From Luteimonas_C sp035250245 (lineage in GTDB: Bacteria > Pseudomonadota > Gammaproteobacteria > Xanthomonadales > Xanthomonadaceae): a stretch of 34,041 bases of DNA. A model generated the notes under the pieces. That model made no database searches. It saw only the letters and a program-made list of their open reading frames with translations, and was not told the DNA's origin. Made by a program: the position numbers and the translations under genes. Of the stretch, positions 7,695 through 16,806 are shown one piece after another (position 1 is the stretch's first letter; each line of letters starts with the position of its first letter). The stretch is from assembly GCA_035250245.1 (NCBI GenBank), contig DATFFH010000069.1, positions 1 through 34,041 of the forward strand. The letters are read 5' to 3'.

Positions 7695-9883
7695 ACGCCG
7701 AATACGAAAGGCGGGCGTACGCCTACCGCCCGGAAATCCTGCGTTGCGACAAGGCGGAAGATCTGGCGCAGGTGCGCTGGCTGGTGGACCAGGGCCATGA
7801 AGCGATCGACACCCTGCCAGCGCAAGTGGCCGACTTGGTCGCTACGCGCGAACCAGGACGAAAGATGGACGCGGCTCAGGCGAGGCAAGCGGCAGAAAGC
7901 TTCCTCGCCGAGCGCGAGGCGGGCTACGGCGTCTGGGCGCATTTCCCTTGGGCCCGGCGCTTGGTGCGGGTGTTGGAAGAACCCGAATTCGTCGCGCTGC
8001 GCACCGACCGCAACCGGCACAAGATCACCAACGCAGAACTCGATCGCTTGCGCGCGAAGAAGGTCGGCATCGTGGGGCTTTCGGTCGGCCAGGCTGTGGC
8101 GCTGACGTTCGCGCTGGAGCGCAGCTGCGGAGAATTGCGGCTGGCGGACTTCGATACCGTGGACCTGTCCAATCTGAATCGGCTGCGTTGCGGCGTGCAT
8201 CAGCTTGGCCTTCCCAAGACGGTCGTCGCCGCGCGCGAGATCGCCGAACTGGATCCGTTCCTCAACGTGATTTGTTTCGACGATGGCTACACGCAAGCCG
8301 ACAGCGCCGCCTTCCTGGACGGCCTGGATCTGGTCGTCGACGAATGCGACAGCCTGGACGTGAAGCTGCGCCTGCGCGAAGCGGCGCGTTCGCGCGGCAT
8401 CCCGGTGCTGATGAACACCTCCGACCGGGGCATGACCGATATCGAGCGGTTCGATCTTGAACGCGACCGGCCCCTGTTCCACGGCAGGCTAGGCGACCTG
8501 GCACCGGAGGCGGTCGCAGGCCTGACCACCGAAGAGAAGGTTCCGGTGGTATTGGACATCATCGGTTTGGAGACGTCGTCGGTGAGATTGCGGGCCTCGA
8601 TGATGGAAATCGAGCAGAGCATCAAGACCTGGCCGCAACTCGCATCGGACGTCGCGCTGGGCGGTGCCGCGGTCTGCGATGCCGGGCGGCGCCTGCTGCT
8701 CGGCATGCCGGTCGCATCGGGACGCTACTACCTGGATCTGGGCGCACTGGGAACGGCCGCACCGCCGGTCGCGCCGGCGTCGCGGCAATCGATCGCCGCG
8801 CCGGCCGCTTCCGTCAACCCGGTGCGGGCTTCGTTTGCCGACGTGCGCGATCGCATCGTCGCCGACGCATCGTCCGCGCCTTCCGCGGGCAATGCGCAAC
8901 CCTGGCAATGGGCGAAAACACGCGAAGGTCTGATGCTCAAGCTGCGGCCCGCGTCCGGTCGCAGCCTGCTTTATCACGAAGACCGCGCAACGATGGTCGG
9001 TCTGGGCGCAGCTTTGGAGTCGGCGCTGCTGGCGGCCAATCACTACGGCAATCATGCCGACGTGCGCTGGTTGTGGCAGGGCGGGCGCATCGCCGAAATC
9101 GTGCTGACCGGGCGGTCCGGTATCGCACCGGATCCGCTCTATGCCCAACTCGCGCGCAGGCGCAGCGTACGCATTCGGCCGTCGGCACCGGCTCCCCTCC
9201 CGGAAGCCCCATTGGCGTCGCTGGCCGTGCAGGCGCGTCGCTTCGCCGGCATGGAAGTGAGCTTCATCAGCGGCCGCAAGCAGATCGAAGCGCTTGCCGA
9301 CCTGGTGGGCGAAGCCGAGCGGCTGCGTCTCCTCGATCCGGACTCGCACGCCGACTTGGTGAACGAAGTGGCTTGGTCGGAAGCCGAGCATCGCCGCACC
9401 GGAGAAGGCATTCCTCTGTCGTCGTTGTCGCTGTCGGCGGCCGAGCAGGCGGGGTTGAATGTGCTCGCGGATGCGCAAGTGGTCGCTCAACTCGCCGAAT
9501 GGCGGCTCGGCCTGGGCCTGGGGAAATTGGCGCGCGAACTGGTCGCGACCAGTTCCACGATGGGTCTGATCTGGAGTCCGGTGGACGGCTGCGAAGACTA
9601 TCTGCGCGGCGGCAGAGCCTTGCAGCGTTTATGGCTGGAAGCCGCCCGGGCCGACATCGGGTTGTGCCCGGTGACATCGCTTTGCTATCTGATGCGGGCC
9701 CAGCGTCGGGGCGCTTGCGTCCGCCCTGCGCAAGCCGATGCCTTGAGGGCGATGGAGCGTCGTTTCCGTGCCTTGTTCGCATTGCCCGAAACGCGCGGCG
9801 ATATCGCGTTGTTCCGTCTCGTGCCGGCGAGCGGAGAGCTCGATCGGCCACGTGCGACGTTCAGGCGGAATGCCGTGTCCTAG
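7691..9883 (+). CDS. Rv1355c/MoeY-like fusion: ThiF (E1-like) adenylyltransferase plus nitroreductase
   Basis: 730 residues with two enzymatic halves. After about 110 leader residues, residues 120-345 are an E1/ThiF/MoeB-type domain: nucleotide loop GLSVGQA (129-135), DFDTVDLSNLNR (153-164), and DECDSLDVKLRLRE (217-230), which corresponds to the D-N/C-D region of the family. I see no CXXC zinc pairs. After an Ala/Pro linker (about 355-375), residues 378-700 are a nitroreductase-like flavin domain with SAPSAGNAQPW (395-405), the usual FMN-contacting turn. The same architecture is known from mycobacterial Rv1355c (MoeY), of unproven function. ThiF enzymes adenylate a carboxylate, and nitroreductase-fold enzymes can dehydrogenate azolines, so peptide or amino-acid tailoring is plausible. 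Start ATG overlaps the acyltransferase stop. Confidence 0.8.
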   Translation: MNAEYERRAYAYRPEILRCDKAEDLAQVRWLVDQGHEAIDTLPAQVADLVATREPGRKMDAAQARQAAESFLAEREAGYGVWAHFPWARRLVRVLEEPEFVALRTDRNRHKITNAELDRLRAKKVGIVGLSVGQAVALTFALERSCGELRLADFDTVDLSNLNRLRCGVHQLGLPKTVVAAREIAELDPFLNVICFDDGYTQADSAAFLDGLDLVVDECDSLDVKLRLREAARSRGIPVLMNTSDRGMTDIERFDLERDRPLFHGRLGDLAPEAVAGLTTEEKVPVVLDIIGLETSSVRLRASMMEIEQSIKTWPQLASDVALGGAAVCDAGRRLLLGMPVASGRYYLDLGALGTAAPPVAPASRQSIAAPAASVNPVRASFADVRDRIVADASSAPSAGNAQPWQWAKTREGLMLKLRPASGRSLLYHEDRATMVGLGAALESALLAANHYGNHADVRWLWQGGRIAEIVLTGRSGIAPDPLYAQLARRRSVRIRPSAPAPLPEAPLASLAVQARRFAGMEVSFISGRKQIEALADLVGEAERLRLLDPDSHADLVNEVAWSEAEHRRTGEGIPLSSLSLSAAEQAGLNVLADAQVVAQLAEWRLGLGLGKLARELVATSSTMGLIWSPVDGCEDYLRGGRALQRLWLEAARADIGLCPVTSLCYLMRAQRRGACVRPAQADALRAMERRFRALFALPETRGDIALFRLVPASGELDRPRATFRRNAVS

Positions 9884-9930
9884 AACTCGACGGAACTGGC
9901 AGCCGCCCGCACGGCAGCCAGCGCAGTAGG

Positions 9931-11046
9931 TCATGCCGCTGCGAGGCCCAGGAACGCTGCATAGCGCTGTCGCGGCGTCTTGAGTGCAGCCTGTTCTTCG
10001 CGGCGCAGCGAACGCAAGAGCGACAGATCGATGGCGATGGTGCCGTTCTTCACTTGGCGCTTCCAGATGGCGGCGACCCGTCCATCGCTGACCAGGCTGG
10101 CATTGAACAGCCCATTGATGCCGATCACACGCGAACCGAAGGCCGGTTCCAACGGAATATCGCGGTCGCGGTACGCAACCAGGTATTCATCGAACGGCGG
10201 CAGTAGATGGATCTGCTTCGCGGGAGCGGTGTGTTCGGCCGCATCGGCGGAGAACCAGTACGTCGTGCCGCCGATGATTTCGTGCGCGAGATTTCCCTTG
10301 GCGGCCTCGATCGCGGTGTGCACGTCCTTGAGCGTAAGGCTCGACCACCAGGCCAAATCGTGCGCGGTAGCCGGCCCATGGCCGCTGAAGTAGCGCAGTG
10401 CCAGCGTCGCCAACGCTTCTTCGCGCGGCAGCGGCTTCGAAGCCGGCAGCCACGCATCGGCCAACACATAACTCGCCTGCTTGCCGAGCTTCGGTCCCCC
10501 GCAGATCACCGCGTCCTGCGCCAGGTGGCCGAGGATGTTGATGCCGCGCGACTCGCCGGTTTCGATGCCGGCCTTTTCGAACGCCGCATACAGCTCGGTG
10601 CGCGGCGCCGGCCCGCCGTTGCGCAGGACTTTTTCGACGATCTTGCGGCAGCGCTTCATCGCCGCGGCGTCCAGGCCGTACATGCGCTCGATGCGGCCGG
10701 CGTTCAGCGCCGACATGCGCGCGCCGGTCAGGGCCAGCATCCAGCGCACGTCTTCGGCGGCGAGCACATGCAAAGTGCCGCGCATCGGCCAGGTGCGGAC
10801 GATCTTGCCCTGGACGATCGCGCGTTCGATGTCGGCTTCGGTCGCGCCTCGCGTGCGCAGGCCGACCGCCCACAGCGCGCCGTGGTAGTCCTGCGCCTGC
10901 ATCGCCAGCAAGCGCGCCACCGTCTGCTGCGGCGTGCCGACGAACGGCTCGGCGATGCCCTGGCTGGCCAGGCGCGCGGCGGCGAAGCGCGGATAGTGCG
11001 CGGGCAGTTTCGGCGAAGCCGTTTTTCGCGTCGAGGCCGGACTCAT
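9931..11046 (-). CDS. AlkZ-like winged-helix DNA glycosylase family protein (HTH_42)
   Basis: 371 residues of the winged-helix family that includes the DNA glycosylases AlkZ and YcaQ/AlkX, which excise bulky alkylated or crosslinked bases. The N-terminal tandem winged-helix region contains LLAMQAQDYHGALWAVGLR; its QAQ (residues 50-52) corresponds to the QxQ catalytic motif of the AlkZ branch. Further family blocks are IVRTWPMRGTLHVL, YFSGHGPAT, LAWWSSL and HLLPPFDEYLVAYRDR. The ATG at 11046 overlaps the tamB stop (ATGA); a longer reading of the frame runs antisense-free but through tamB and is not credible. Glycosylase activity is inferred from the family only. Confidence 0.8.
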   Translation of the reverse strand: MSPASTRKTASPKLPAHYPRFAAARLASQGIAEPFVGTPQQTVARLLAMQAQDYHGALWAVGLRTRGATEADIERAIVQGKIVRTWPMRGTLHVLAAEDVRWMLALTGARMSALNAGRIERMYGLDAAAMKRCRKIVEKVLRNGGPAPRTELYAAFEKAGIETGESRGINILGHLAQDAVICGGPKLGKQASYVLADAWLPASKPLPREEALATLALRYFSGHGPATAHDLAWWSSLTLKDVHTAIEAAKGNLAHEIIGGTTYWFSADAAEHTAPAKQIHLLPPFDEYLVAYRDRDIPLEPAFGSRVIGINGLFNASLVSDGRVAAIWKRQVKNGTIAIDLSLLRSLRREEQAALKTPRQRYAAFLGLAAA

Positions 11047-14000
11047 TTTTCCTTGCGCCAGTTGATCGAGGCGCGGTTCTCCACCGTGCTCGATTCGATC
11101 TGCACGTCGAAGCCCTTGCGCAGCAGGTACTTCAGCGTCAGCACCTGGCCGGAGCCGACCAGCGACACGCCGTAGCCCACGTACAGGCGCGGCGACAGGT
11201 ATTTGCCCACGCCCACCACTGAGCCGCCGAGCGCGCGCGATTGGCTGACGCCGGCGTCGTCGAAACCGAGTTTGGCGCCGAGTTGCGACGCCAACACGCC
11301 GCTGCCCGCGGCCAATGCGGCGGACGCGGCATCGACCTGCTGCGCTTCGCCGCCGGTCGCGCCTTCCAGGCTGCGGCCGAGGACGAGATACGCCATCGCC
11401 TCGGAGCGCTGCATCGCCGGATCCGACCACACCGCCGCGCGCGGTGCCTGCGCGCGGCCGGTGACGTCGATGCCGGCGACGACGTCGCCGACTTGCCGCT
11501 GCGCGCGGATGTTGATGATCGGGTCGGAGACGATGCTGTTGTTCCAGCTCAACTCGCCGCGGGTGATGTCCAGCTGCTGGCCGTAAGCCTTGTACTTGCC
11601 GTCCACGTCCAGCCGGCCGTTGGCCACCATCTCGCGGCCCGGCCGCGCGCGCACTTGCATGCGCCCGCCGATCTTGCCGGTCAGACCGAAGCCTTTCATG
11701 TTGACGTCGTCGCCGAGAATCACCGCCAGCTCCATGTCCAGCGGCGAACTGGGCGCGGCTTGCGGATCTTCCGGATCCAGCACCACCACGTCCTCGGATG
11801 CCGACACGCCCATTTCCAAGCGTTCCAGATCGATGTCGGCCGAAGGCACGGTGACTTCGCCGCGCAACTGCATGGTCTTGTCGACGATGCCGAACTGCAG
11901 GTTCGGATTGGCCACCGCGCGCAGTTGCGGCGTATCGGCGAGCAGGACGTTCTCGCCGCGGATGTTGAGCTGCAGCGGCGTCGCTTGTCCGTACCAGGAC
12001 AAGCCGCCGTCGACGGTGAGCGTGCCTTCGCCGGTCTTCACGGAACCGGCGATGCGCGCCGAACCGTCGGGCTGCGCGTCCAGGCGCATCTTGCCTTCGC
12101 TCAGGTTCAAACCCAGCGCCGGCAATTCGCCTTTGAAATTGGTCAGGTCGGCCTGGCCGCCGAGCGCGGGTTTGGAACGCGTGCCGCCCAGGCTGACGTG
12201 ACCTTCGATCAAGCCTTCCGGCCGCACCAAGTCCGGCGAGAACAGTTCCAGCCAGAACAGGCGCGACATGTTCAGGTAGATGTCGCCGGTGAGCGGCGCG
12301 TAATCGTCCCAGCCGGTGGTGACGCGCGCGTCGATGTAGCCGTCGCCCTTGAAGCCGGTGCCCAGGCGCGCCTGGATTTTCAGCGGATCGAAATCGGCGT
12401 CGAAGGTGAAGTTGTCGTAGCGGACGATTTCGCGCCGGGTCTTGTCGCCGATGCGCAGTCCGCCGTCGAGCGAAGCGACGTGGACTTTGCCCTCCCACGC
12501 ATTGCCGCGCGGCTTCAGATAACCGTCGACGCTGATTTCGCCGCGCAACAGCAACGGCCGGCCTTCGTTCGGCGGCAGCCAGGGTTGGATTAGGGTCAGC
12601 GGCAGCGCGGCCGCCTTCACGATCACGCCTTGCTGCGGCCAGATCGCATTCGCGCACAACTCGCCGCCGCCGTCCGCCGCCAGGCAGGCTTCGCTCAAGC
12701 TGAAGGAAGGCGCGTTGACGATGAAAGGCGCCGGCGCGCGCAAACGCCAGGCCGCGCCTTTCGACGGCGTGAGCTGCAGCGTCGCCAGCGTGCCTTGCCA
12801 GCGCGCGCCGGTGCGCCGCGCGTTCCCGGAAAGCGCGACCGCGCCCATCGCGTTGCGCGCATCGCCGTCCAGCTCCAGATTCTCTATTGCGCCGCGCGCG
12901 TCGATCCGCAAGGTATCCAGCGCCATGCCGGCAGCGACATTCGTGCCGCGCACCGCGAGTTCGCCGCCGCCGCCGCGCCAGGGCAGGCGGCCCTTGATCG
13001 ACAGGCTTTCGGCCGCGTAGCCGCTCCACTTCACGCCGCTGCCGGTCAGGTCGGCGGTGATGTCGGGCGTGTCGCGATTGCCTTTCAACAGCACGTTGCC
13101 GCGCAGGGTGCCGGCGGCATCGGGCAGCAGATCGTCGAGTTGCAAAGGCTGCAGGTTCGCGGCGATGTCGATCTTGTCGCCGACCTTGCCCTTGGCGTCG
13201 ATCTTGCTGTTGCCCAGCGTCAGCGCCAGATCGCCTTCGCCCTGATCGCCGCGCAACGCGAACTTGCCGCGGCCTTGCAGCGGGCGGCCGCGCAGCTTGC
13301 CGCTCAGCGACGGCACGTCGAGCGTCGCGTCGAAGCCGCCGGCTTCGCCGTTCGCGGTCGGCGGGCGCTGCTTGCCCTTGCTCGCCAATTGGCCGGACAC
13401 ATTGCCGTCCCAGCCCGGTGCGAAGTATCCGGGATCGAAGCCGGCGAGCTTGGCCTGCAAGTCCCAATCCAATACCGGGGTCCAGCCGACTTTGCCGCTC
13501 GCATCCAGTGTGCCGGTCGGCATCTTGGCGCGCAGCGTTTTCAGCGTCGCGCGTTCGGTGTCGCCGCGCGCGTCCAAATCCACGGTGGCTTTCTGATCAC
13601 CACGCGCGATGCGGGCATTGCCGATCGCGGCCCAGTCCTTCACTTGCCCGGCGATGCCCAGATCCGCATCGACCGCGATCGGCACCGGCGCCGCGGCGCC
13701 TTTCGGCTGCGCGGGATCGGGCGCGGCGCCAAACTTGAAGCCGCGCGCGTTCACGGTGAAACGGAACTTGCCTTCTTCCGGCTTAGTGAAGTCGGCGGTA
13801 CCGCGCAAGGTGGCGCGACCTGCGTAGGCGTCGACCACCAGCGGTGCGACGGTCAACACCTGATTATCGAGTTTGACGTTCGACGGCTGCAGCAAGATCG
13901 CCATGTCGCCCTGCGCGAGTTTGCCGCGCAGCTGCGCCGCGCCGCCTTTGCCGTCGGCGACCACGTCGAAAGAAAGCGGCTGCGTTTCCCCCGCTGCTGC

Positions 14001-14873
14001 GCCATCTTCCGGAGGCATCAGCAAGGCCAGATCCAAGGCTTCGCTTTTTGCCGAAAAATGCCAGACCGGATCCCGCTTGCCGGTGAAGGTGAGCATGGCG
14101 CGCAACGGCGCCGGCGCGTTGCCGGAAACGATGACGTCCATCTTCGACAGATCGCCTTGCGCATTGAGCGACAGCTTGGCCGGCGTGCGCCCACGCGGCG
14201 CCGGAAAAGTCGCGGTGCCGATCAGGCTGGTGCGGTAATCGCGATGCGGCATGTAGTCGCCGCTCAAGGTGAAATCGCCGCGGTCGCTGTCGATGGCCAG
14301 CTTCTCGGCATGGACCAGGCCGGTGGCGACATCCACGCCGCCGCGCAGCTTGCGGATGTCGATCACGTGCTCGCCGTCCTGGCTGATGCTAAAGCCATCG
14401 ATCACCAGCGTGTCGGCCTGGATCGCGAGCGGCATCTCGATATTGGGCAGCGATTCGGGCCAGCTCGGCAGCTCGAACGGCTCGTCGCTCTTGGGCACGT
14501 CCAGCGTTGCCTGGGTCAGCTGCATCGCGTCCAGGCGCAAACGCCGGCCGAGCAGGGGGCGGATGTCCGGATCCAGATAGGCGCGCTGCGCGGTGAAATG
14601 GATCTTGTCCCAGCGGAAATCCAGATCGTGCAGGATCAACGGCCCGGCCAGCGGGCCTTCGACCTTGCTCCATGTGAGCGAAGAATTCGCCGGCAGACGC
14701 GCGACGATCTGCGCCAGCAGCACATCGCGACCGGCGATGGTCTGCAGCAGCCAGTACAGCAACAACAGTATGCCGATCGCGAACAGCACGACGCCGCCGC
14801 CCGACCACGCCCAGAATTTCTTGCGCCGATAGAAACGCTTGCGCGGAACGGGAACGGATGCCGGCGTGTTCAC
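11043..14873 (-). CDS. tamB: Translocation and assembly module subunit TamB
   Basis: 1276-residue inner-membrane-anchored periplasmic bridge protein. With TamA it helps deliver lipids and certain outer-membrane proteins across the envelope. The N-terminus has a basic stretch (RKRFYRRKKF) and one membrane helix (about residues 22-45). A very long repetitive beta-rich groove region follows (DIRPLLGRRLRLDAMQLTQATL and many similar strands), and the conserved C-terminal DUF490 block (SDPIINIRAQRQVGDVVAGI, YLVLGRSL, YVGYGVSL) closes it. Length fits the family (about 1250-1300). Starts with GTG at 14873, overlapping the tamA stop (GTGA). Identification is firm from layout and C-terminal motifs. Confidence 0.95.
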   Translation of the reverse strand: MNTPASVPVPRKRFYRRKKFWAWSGGGVVLFAIGILLLLYWLLQTIAGRDVLLAQIVARLPANSSLTWSKVEGPLAGPLILHDLDFRWDKIHFTAQRAYLDPDIRPLLGRRLRLDAMQLTQATLDVPKSDEPFELPSWPESLPNIEMPLAIQADTLVIDGFSISQDGEHVIDIRKLRGGVDVATGLVHAEKLAIDSDRGDFTLSGDYMPHRDYRTSLIGTATFPAPRGRTPAKLSLNAQGDLSKMDVIVSGNAPAPLRAMLTFTGKRDPVWHFSAKSEALDLALLMPPEDGAAAGETQPLSFDVVADGKGGAAQLRGKLAQGDMAILLQPSNVKLDNQVLTVAPLVVDAYAGRATLRGTADFTKPEEGKFRFTVNARGFKFGAAPDPAQPKGAAAPVPIAVDADLGIAGQVKDWAAIGNARIARGDQKATVDLDARGDTERATLKTLRAKMPTGTLDASGKVGWTPVLDWDLQAKLAGFDPGYFAPGWDGNVSGQLASKGKQRPPTANGEAGGFDATLDVPSLSGKLRGRPLQGRGKFALRGDQGEGDLALTLGNSKIDAKGKVGDKIDIAANLQPLQLDDLLPDAAGTLRGNVLLKGNRDTPDITADLTGSGVKWSGYAAESLSIKGRLPWRGGGGELAVRGTNVAAGMALDTLRIDARGAIENLELDGDARNAMGAVALSGNARRTGARWQGTLATLQLTPSKGAAWRLRAPAPFIVNAPSFSLSEACLAADGGGELCANAIWPQQGVIVKAAALPLTLIQPWLPPNEGRPLLLRGEISVDGYLKPRGNAWEGKVHVASLDGGLRIGDKTRREIVRYDNFTFDADFDPLKIQARLGTGFKGDGYIDARVTTGWDDYAPLTGDIYLNMSRLFWLELFSPDLVRPEGLIEGHVSLGGTRSKPALGGQADLTNFKGELPALGLNLSEGKMRLDAQPDGSARIAGSVKTGEGTLTVDGGLSWYGQATPLQLNIRGENVLLADTPQLRAVANPNLQFGIVDKTMQLRGEVTVPSADIDLERLEMGVSASEDVVVLDPEDPQAAPSSPLDMELAVILGDDVNMKGFGLTGKIGGRMQVRARPGREMVANGRLDVDGKYKAYGQQLDITRGELSWNNSIVSDPIINIRAQRQVGDVVAGIDVTGRAQAPRAAVWSDPAMQRSEAMAYLVLGRSLEGATGGEAQQVDAASAALAAGSGVLASQLGAKLGFDDAGVSQSRALGGSVVGVGKYLSPRLYVGYGVSLVGSGQVLTLKYLLRKGFDVQIESSTVENRASINWRKEK

Positions 14874-16645
14874 AGGTCCGCTCCGATGTTCAGATACACC
14901 TGGAACGAGGAATCCGGATCGTTCAAGCCACGCGCGATGTCCACCCGCACCGGCCCCACCGGCGATTTCCAGCGCAGGCCGATGCCCACGCCGGTGTGCA
15001 GATCGGGCGTGTCGTCGAACGCGCTGCCGGTGTCGACGAATACCGCGCCGCCCCAGTTGCTGCCGTCGAGGTAGCGTTCGTACTCGGCGGTCGCGGTGAA
15101 CATGTGCTTGGCGCCGAGCGCGAAATTGTCCGGCGGCGGCGTGCGCGGCCCGACTTCGCGATAGGCGTAGCCGCGGATGCTGCGATCGCCGCCGGCGAAG
15201 AAGCGCAGGCTGGGCGGCATCGCCACCAGGTCGTCGGTGAGCGTGGTGCCGAATTCACCGCGCAGGATCAGGCGGCTGTTCGGGTCGATACCCAGAAACC
15301 AGCGCAAACTGCCGTACAGCTGCGCGAAATTCGCGTCCGAGCCCACGCTCTTCAAACCGCCGCGCAGCGAAGCGCTGGCGCTGAAGCCGCGGCGCGGGAA
15401 CAGCTTGTCGTCCACGTCCACGTAATCGGCGCGCAGCTCGGGATAGAACAACGTCGAATACTGGTAGATGCGCTCGCCGTTCTCGTCCGTGTCGCCGTAG
15501 TTCCAGCGTTCGCGCAGCGCATTGATCGAGGCGATCGCGGTGAGCTTGTCGTTGATCTCGCCGCTGCGCGCCGCGCTCAGCTTTATGTTGCGCAGGTCGA
15601 TGTAGTCGGTCTGCTCGTCGTAAGCGCTGAAAGTGCCGGTGTACCAGCCGTCCAGCCATTTGAAGGCCGGGATGCGGTATTGGGTGGTCAGGCTCTTGCG
15701 GTTCTGCGCGTAATCGAGCTGGTTGTTGAGCTTGTGTCCGCGCGAATTCACGTAGCGGCGTTCGATGCCGGTGCGGAAACCGGCGCCGCTCTCGCTGCCG
15801 TAGCTCAGGCCGACGGTGTAGACGGTGCGCTTGGCGCGCTTGAGGGTGATGTCCACCGGCACTTTGCCGTCGACCGCTTTTTCAGGATGCGGTTCCATGT
15901 CGATCGAGCTGAAGTAGTCCAGCTTGGTCAGCGATTCGCGCAGCCGGTCCAGCTTGCCCTGGTGCCAGTAGCTGCCTTCTTCCCAATACACCAGCGGATC
16001 GAACAGGCCCGGTTTGAAATAGCCGTCGTGGAAAGTGATGACGCCCATGTCGTAGCGGCGCCCGCTGTCCCAGGCCAGGTCGATGTCGGCGGCGTGCTCG
16101 GCGCGCGTCACCGACACTTGGCGCTGGGTGAAGTCGGCGTCGAAATAACCGCGGTCGGACAGGCGCCGGGTGATCGCGATCTTGCTGGCTTCGTAGGCGG
16201 TGTGGTCGAACACCTCGCCCGGACGCGGCTTGAACGCGGCCAGGTCTTCCTTCAGATAACGGTCGCCGCCGCCTTCGCCGCTGATCGCGATGTTGGAACG
16301 CCGCACCTTCACCGGTTCGCCCTTGTCGACGGTGATGTTGACGGTGAGCCGCTCGCCGTTGCGCGGCGCGTCCACGGCGACCTTCGGCGAGTAATAGCCG
16401 AACGGTTCCAGCGCCTGCTTGGTCTGCTTCTCGGCCTGCTCCAGCAGGTATTCCAACCGCGATTCGCCCTGCGGCTTGCCGATGGTCTCGTACAGCGACA
16501 GCTTGACCTGGATGTTCTCGATGATGGCCGCGTCGGCCTTCTTGTCCAGGCCCTGGATCTGGACCTTGTCGATCGTGCCCCGGGCCTGCGCCTGCATGGC
16601 GGCGAGCGACAGCAGGGCGGCGAGAAGGGCGGGGGACAATCTCAT
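14870..16645 (-). CDS. tamA: Outer-membrane autotransporter assembly protein TamA (Omp85 family)
   Basis: 591 residues from the ATG at 16645, which gives a clean signal peptide (MRLSPALLAALLSLAAMQAQA, cleavage near residue 21). Upstream frame continuation runs into a palindromic repeat and is not coding. The mature protein begins with POTRA-type strands and helices (IDKVQIQGLDKKADAAIIENI, then LTVNITVDKGEPV and VFDHTAYEASKIAI). A 16-strand Omp85 barrel follows, containing the family motifs around RFFAGGDRSIRGYAYREVGP and the terminal GIGLRWKSPVGPVRVDIARG ... VYLNIGADL ending in a near-aromatic strand. First gene of the tamA-tamB-alkZ-like group. Confidence 0.95.
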   Translation of the reverse strand: MRLSPALLAALLSLAAMQAQARGTIDKVQIQGLDKKADAAIIENIQVKLSLYETIGKPQGESRLEYLLEQAEKQTKQALEPFGYYSPKVAVDAPRNGERLTVNITVDKGEPVKVRRSNIAISGEGGGDRYLKEDLAAFKPRPGEVFDHTAYEASKIAITRRLSDRGYFDADFTQRQVSVTRAEHAADIDLAWDSGRRYDMGVITFHDGYFKPGLFDPLVYWEEGSYWHQGKLDRLRESLTKLDYFSSIDMEPHPEKAVDGKVPVDITLKRAKRTVYTVGLSYGSESGAGFRTGIERRYVNSRGHKLNNQLDYAQNRKSLTTQYRIPAFKWLDGWYTGTFSAYDEQTDYIDLRNIKLSAARSGEINDKLTAIASINALRERWNYGDTDENGERIYQYSTLFYPELRADYVDVDDKLFPRRGFSASASLRGGLKSVGSDANFAQLYGSLRWFLGIDPNSRLILRGEFGTTLTDDLVAMPPSLRFFAGGDRSIRGYAYREVGPRTPPPDNFALGAKHMFTATAEYERYLDGSNWGGAVFVDTGSAFDDTPDLHTGVGIGLRWKSPVGPVRVDIARGLNDPDSSFQVYLNIGADL

Positions 16646-16698
16646 TGCCGCAGGATACCGGGAATGGATGTCGGGCAGAAGGCGGCGCGCGTTGTCGG

Positions 16699-16797
16699 TT
16701 TTCGTAGGAGCGGCTTTAGCCGCGAGCTTTCCTCTCAAATCCTTGCAATGCCGCAATTTGAAGGAAGAGCTCGCGGCTAAAGCCGCTCCTACGAAAA
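16699..16797. repeat. Large REP-like palindrome, copy 1
   Basis: About 99 bases. An outer arm TTTTCGTAGGAGCGGCTTTA and its reverse complement enclose an inner GCCGCGAGCTTTCC/GGAAGAGCTCGCGGC pair and a short AT-richer loop. Two further copies are at 26979-27077 and 29761-29860. It lies between the end of glyS and the start of tamA on the same strand, where the hairpin could limit read-through or protect the glyS 3' end. Confidence 0.9.
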
Positions 16798-16806
16798 GCA
16801 GGCCAT

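Noticed and set aside
11047..13467. A roughly 800-codon N-terminal extension of the AlkZ-like protein
   Set aside because: The extension is tamB read in another frame, low-complexity Arg/Ala; the real start is the ATG at 11046 overlapping the tamB stop.
12630..16780. Very long open frames on the plus strand opposite tamB and tamA (more than 600 and 800 codons)
   Set aside because: They are antisense shadows in GC-rich DNA: residues are dominated by Arg, Ala, Gln and Val without domains, while the minus-strand proteins match known families along their full length.
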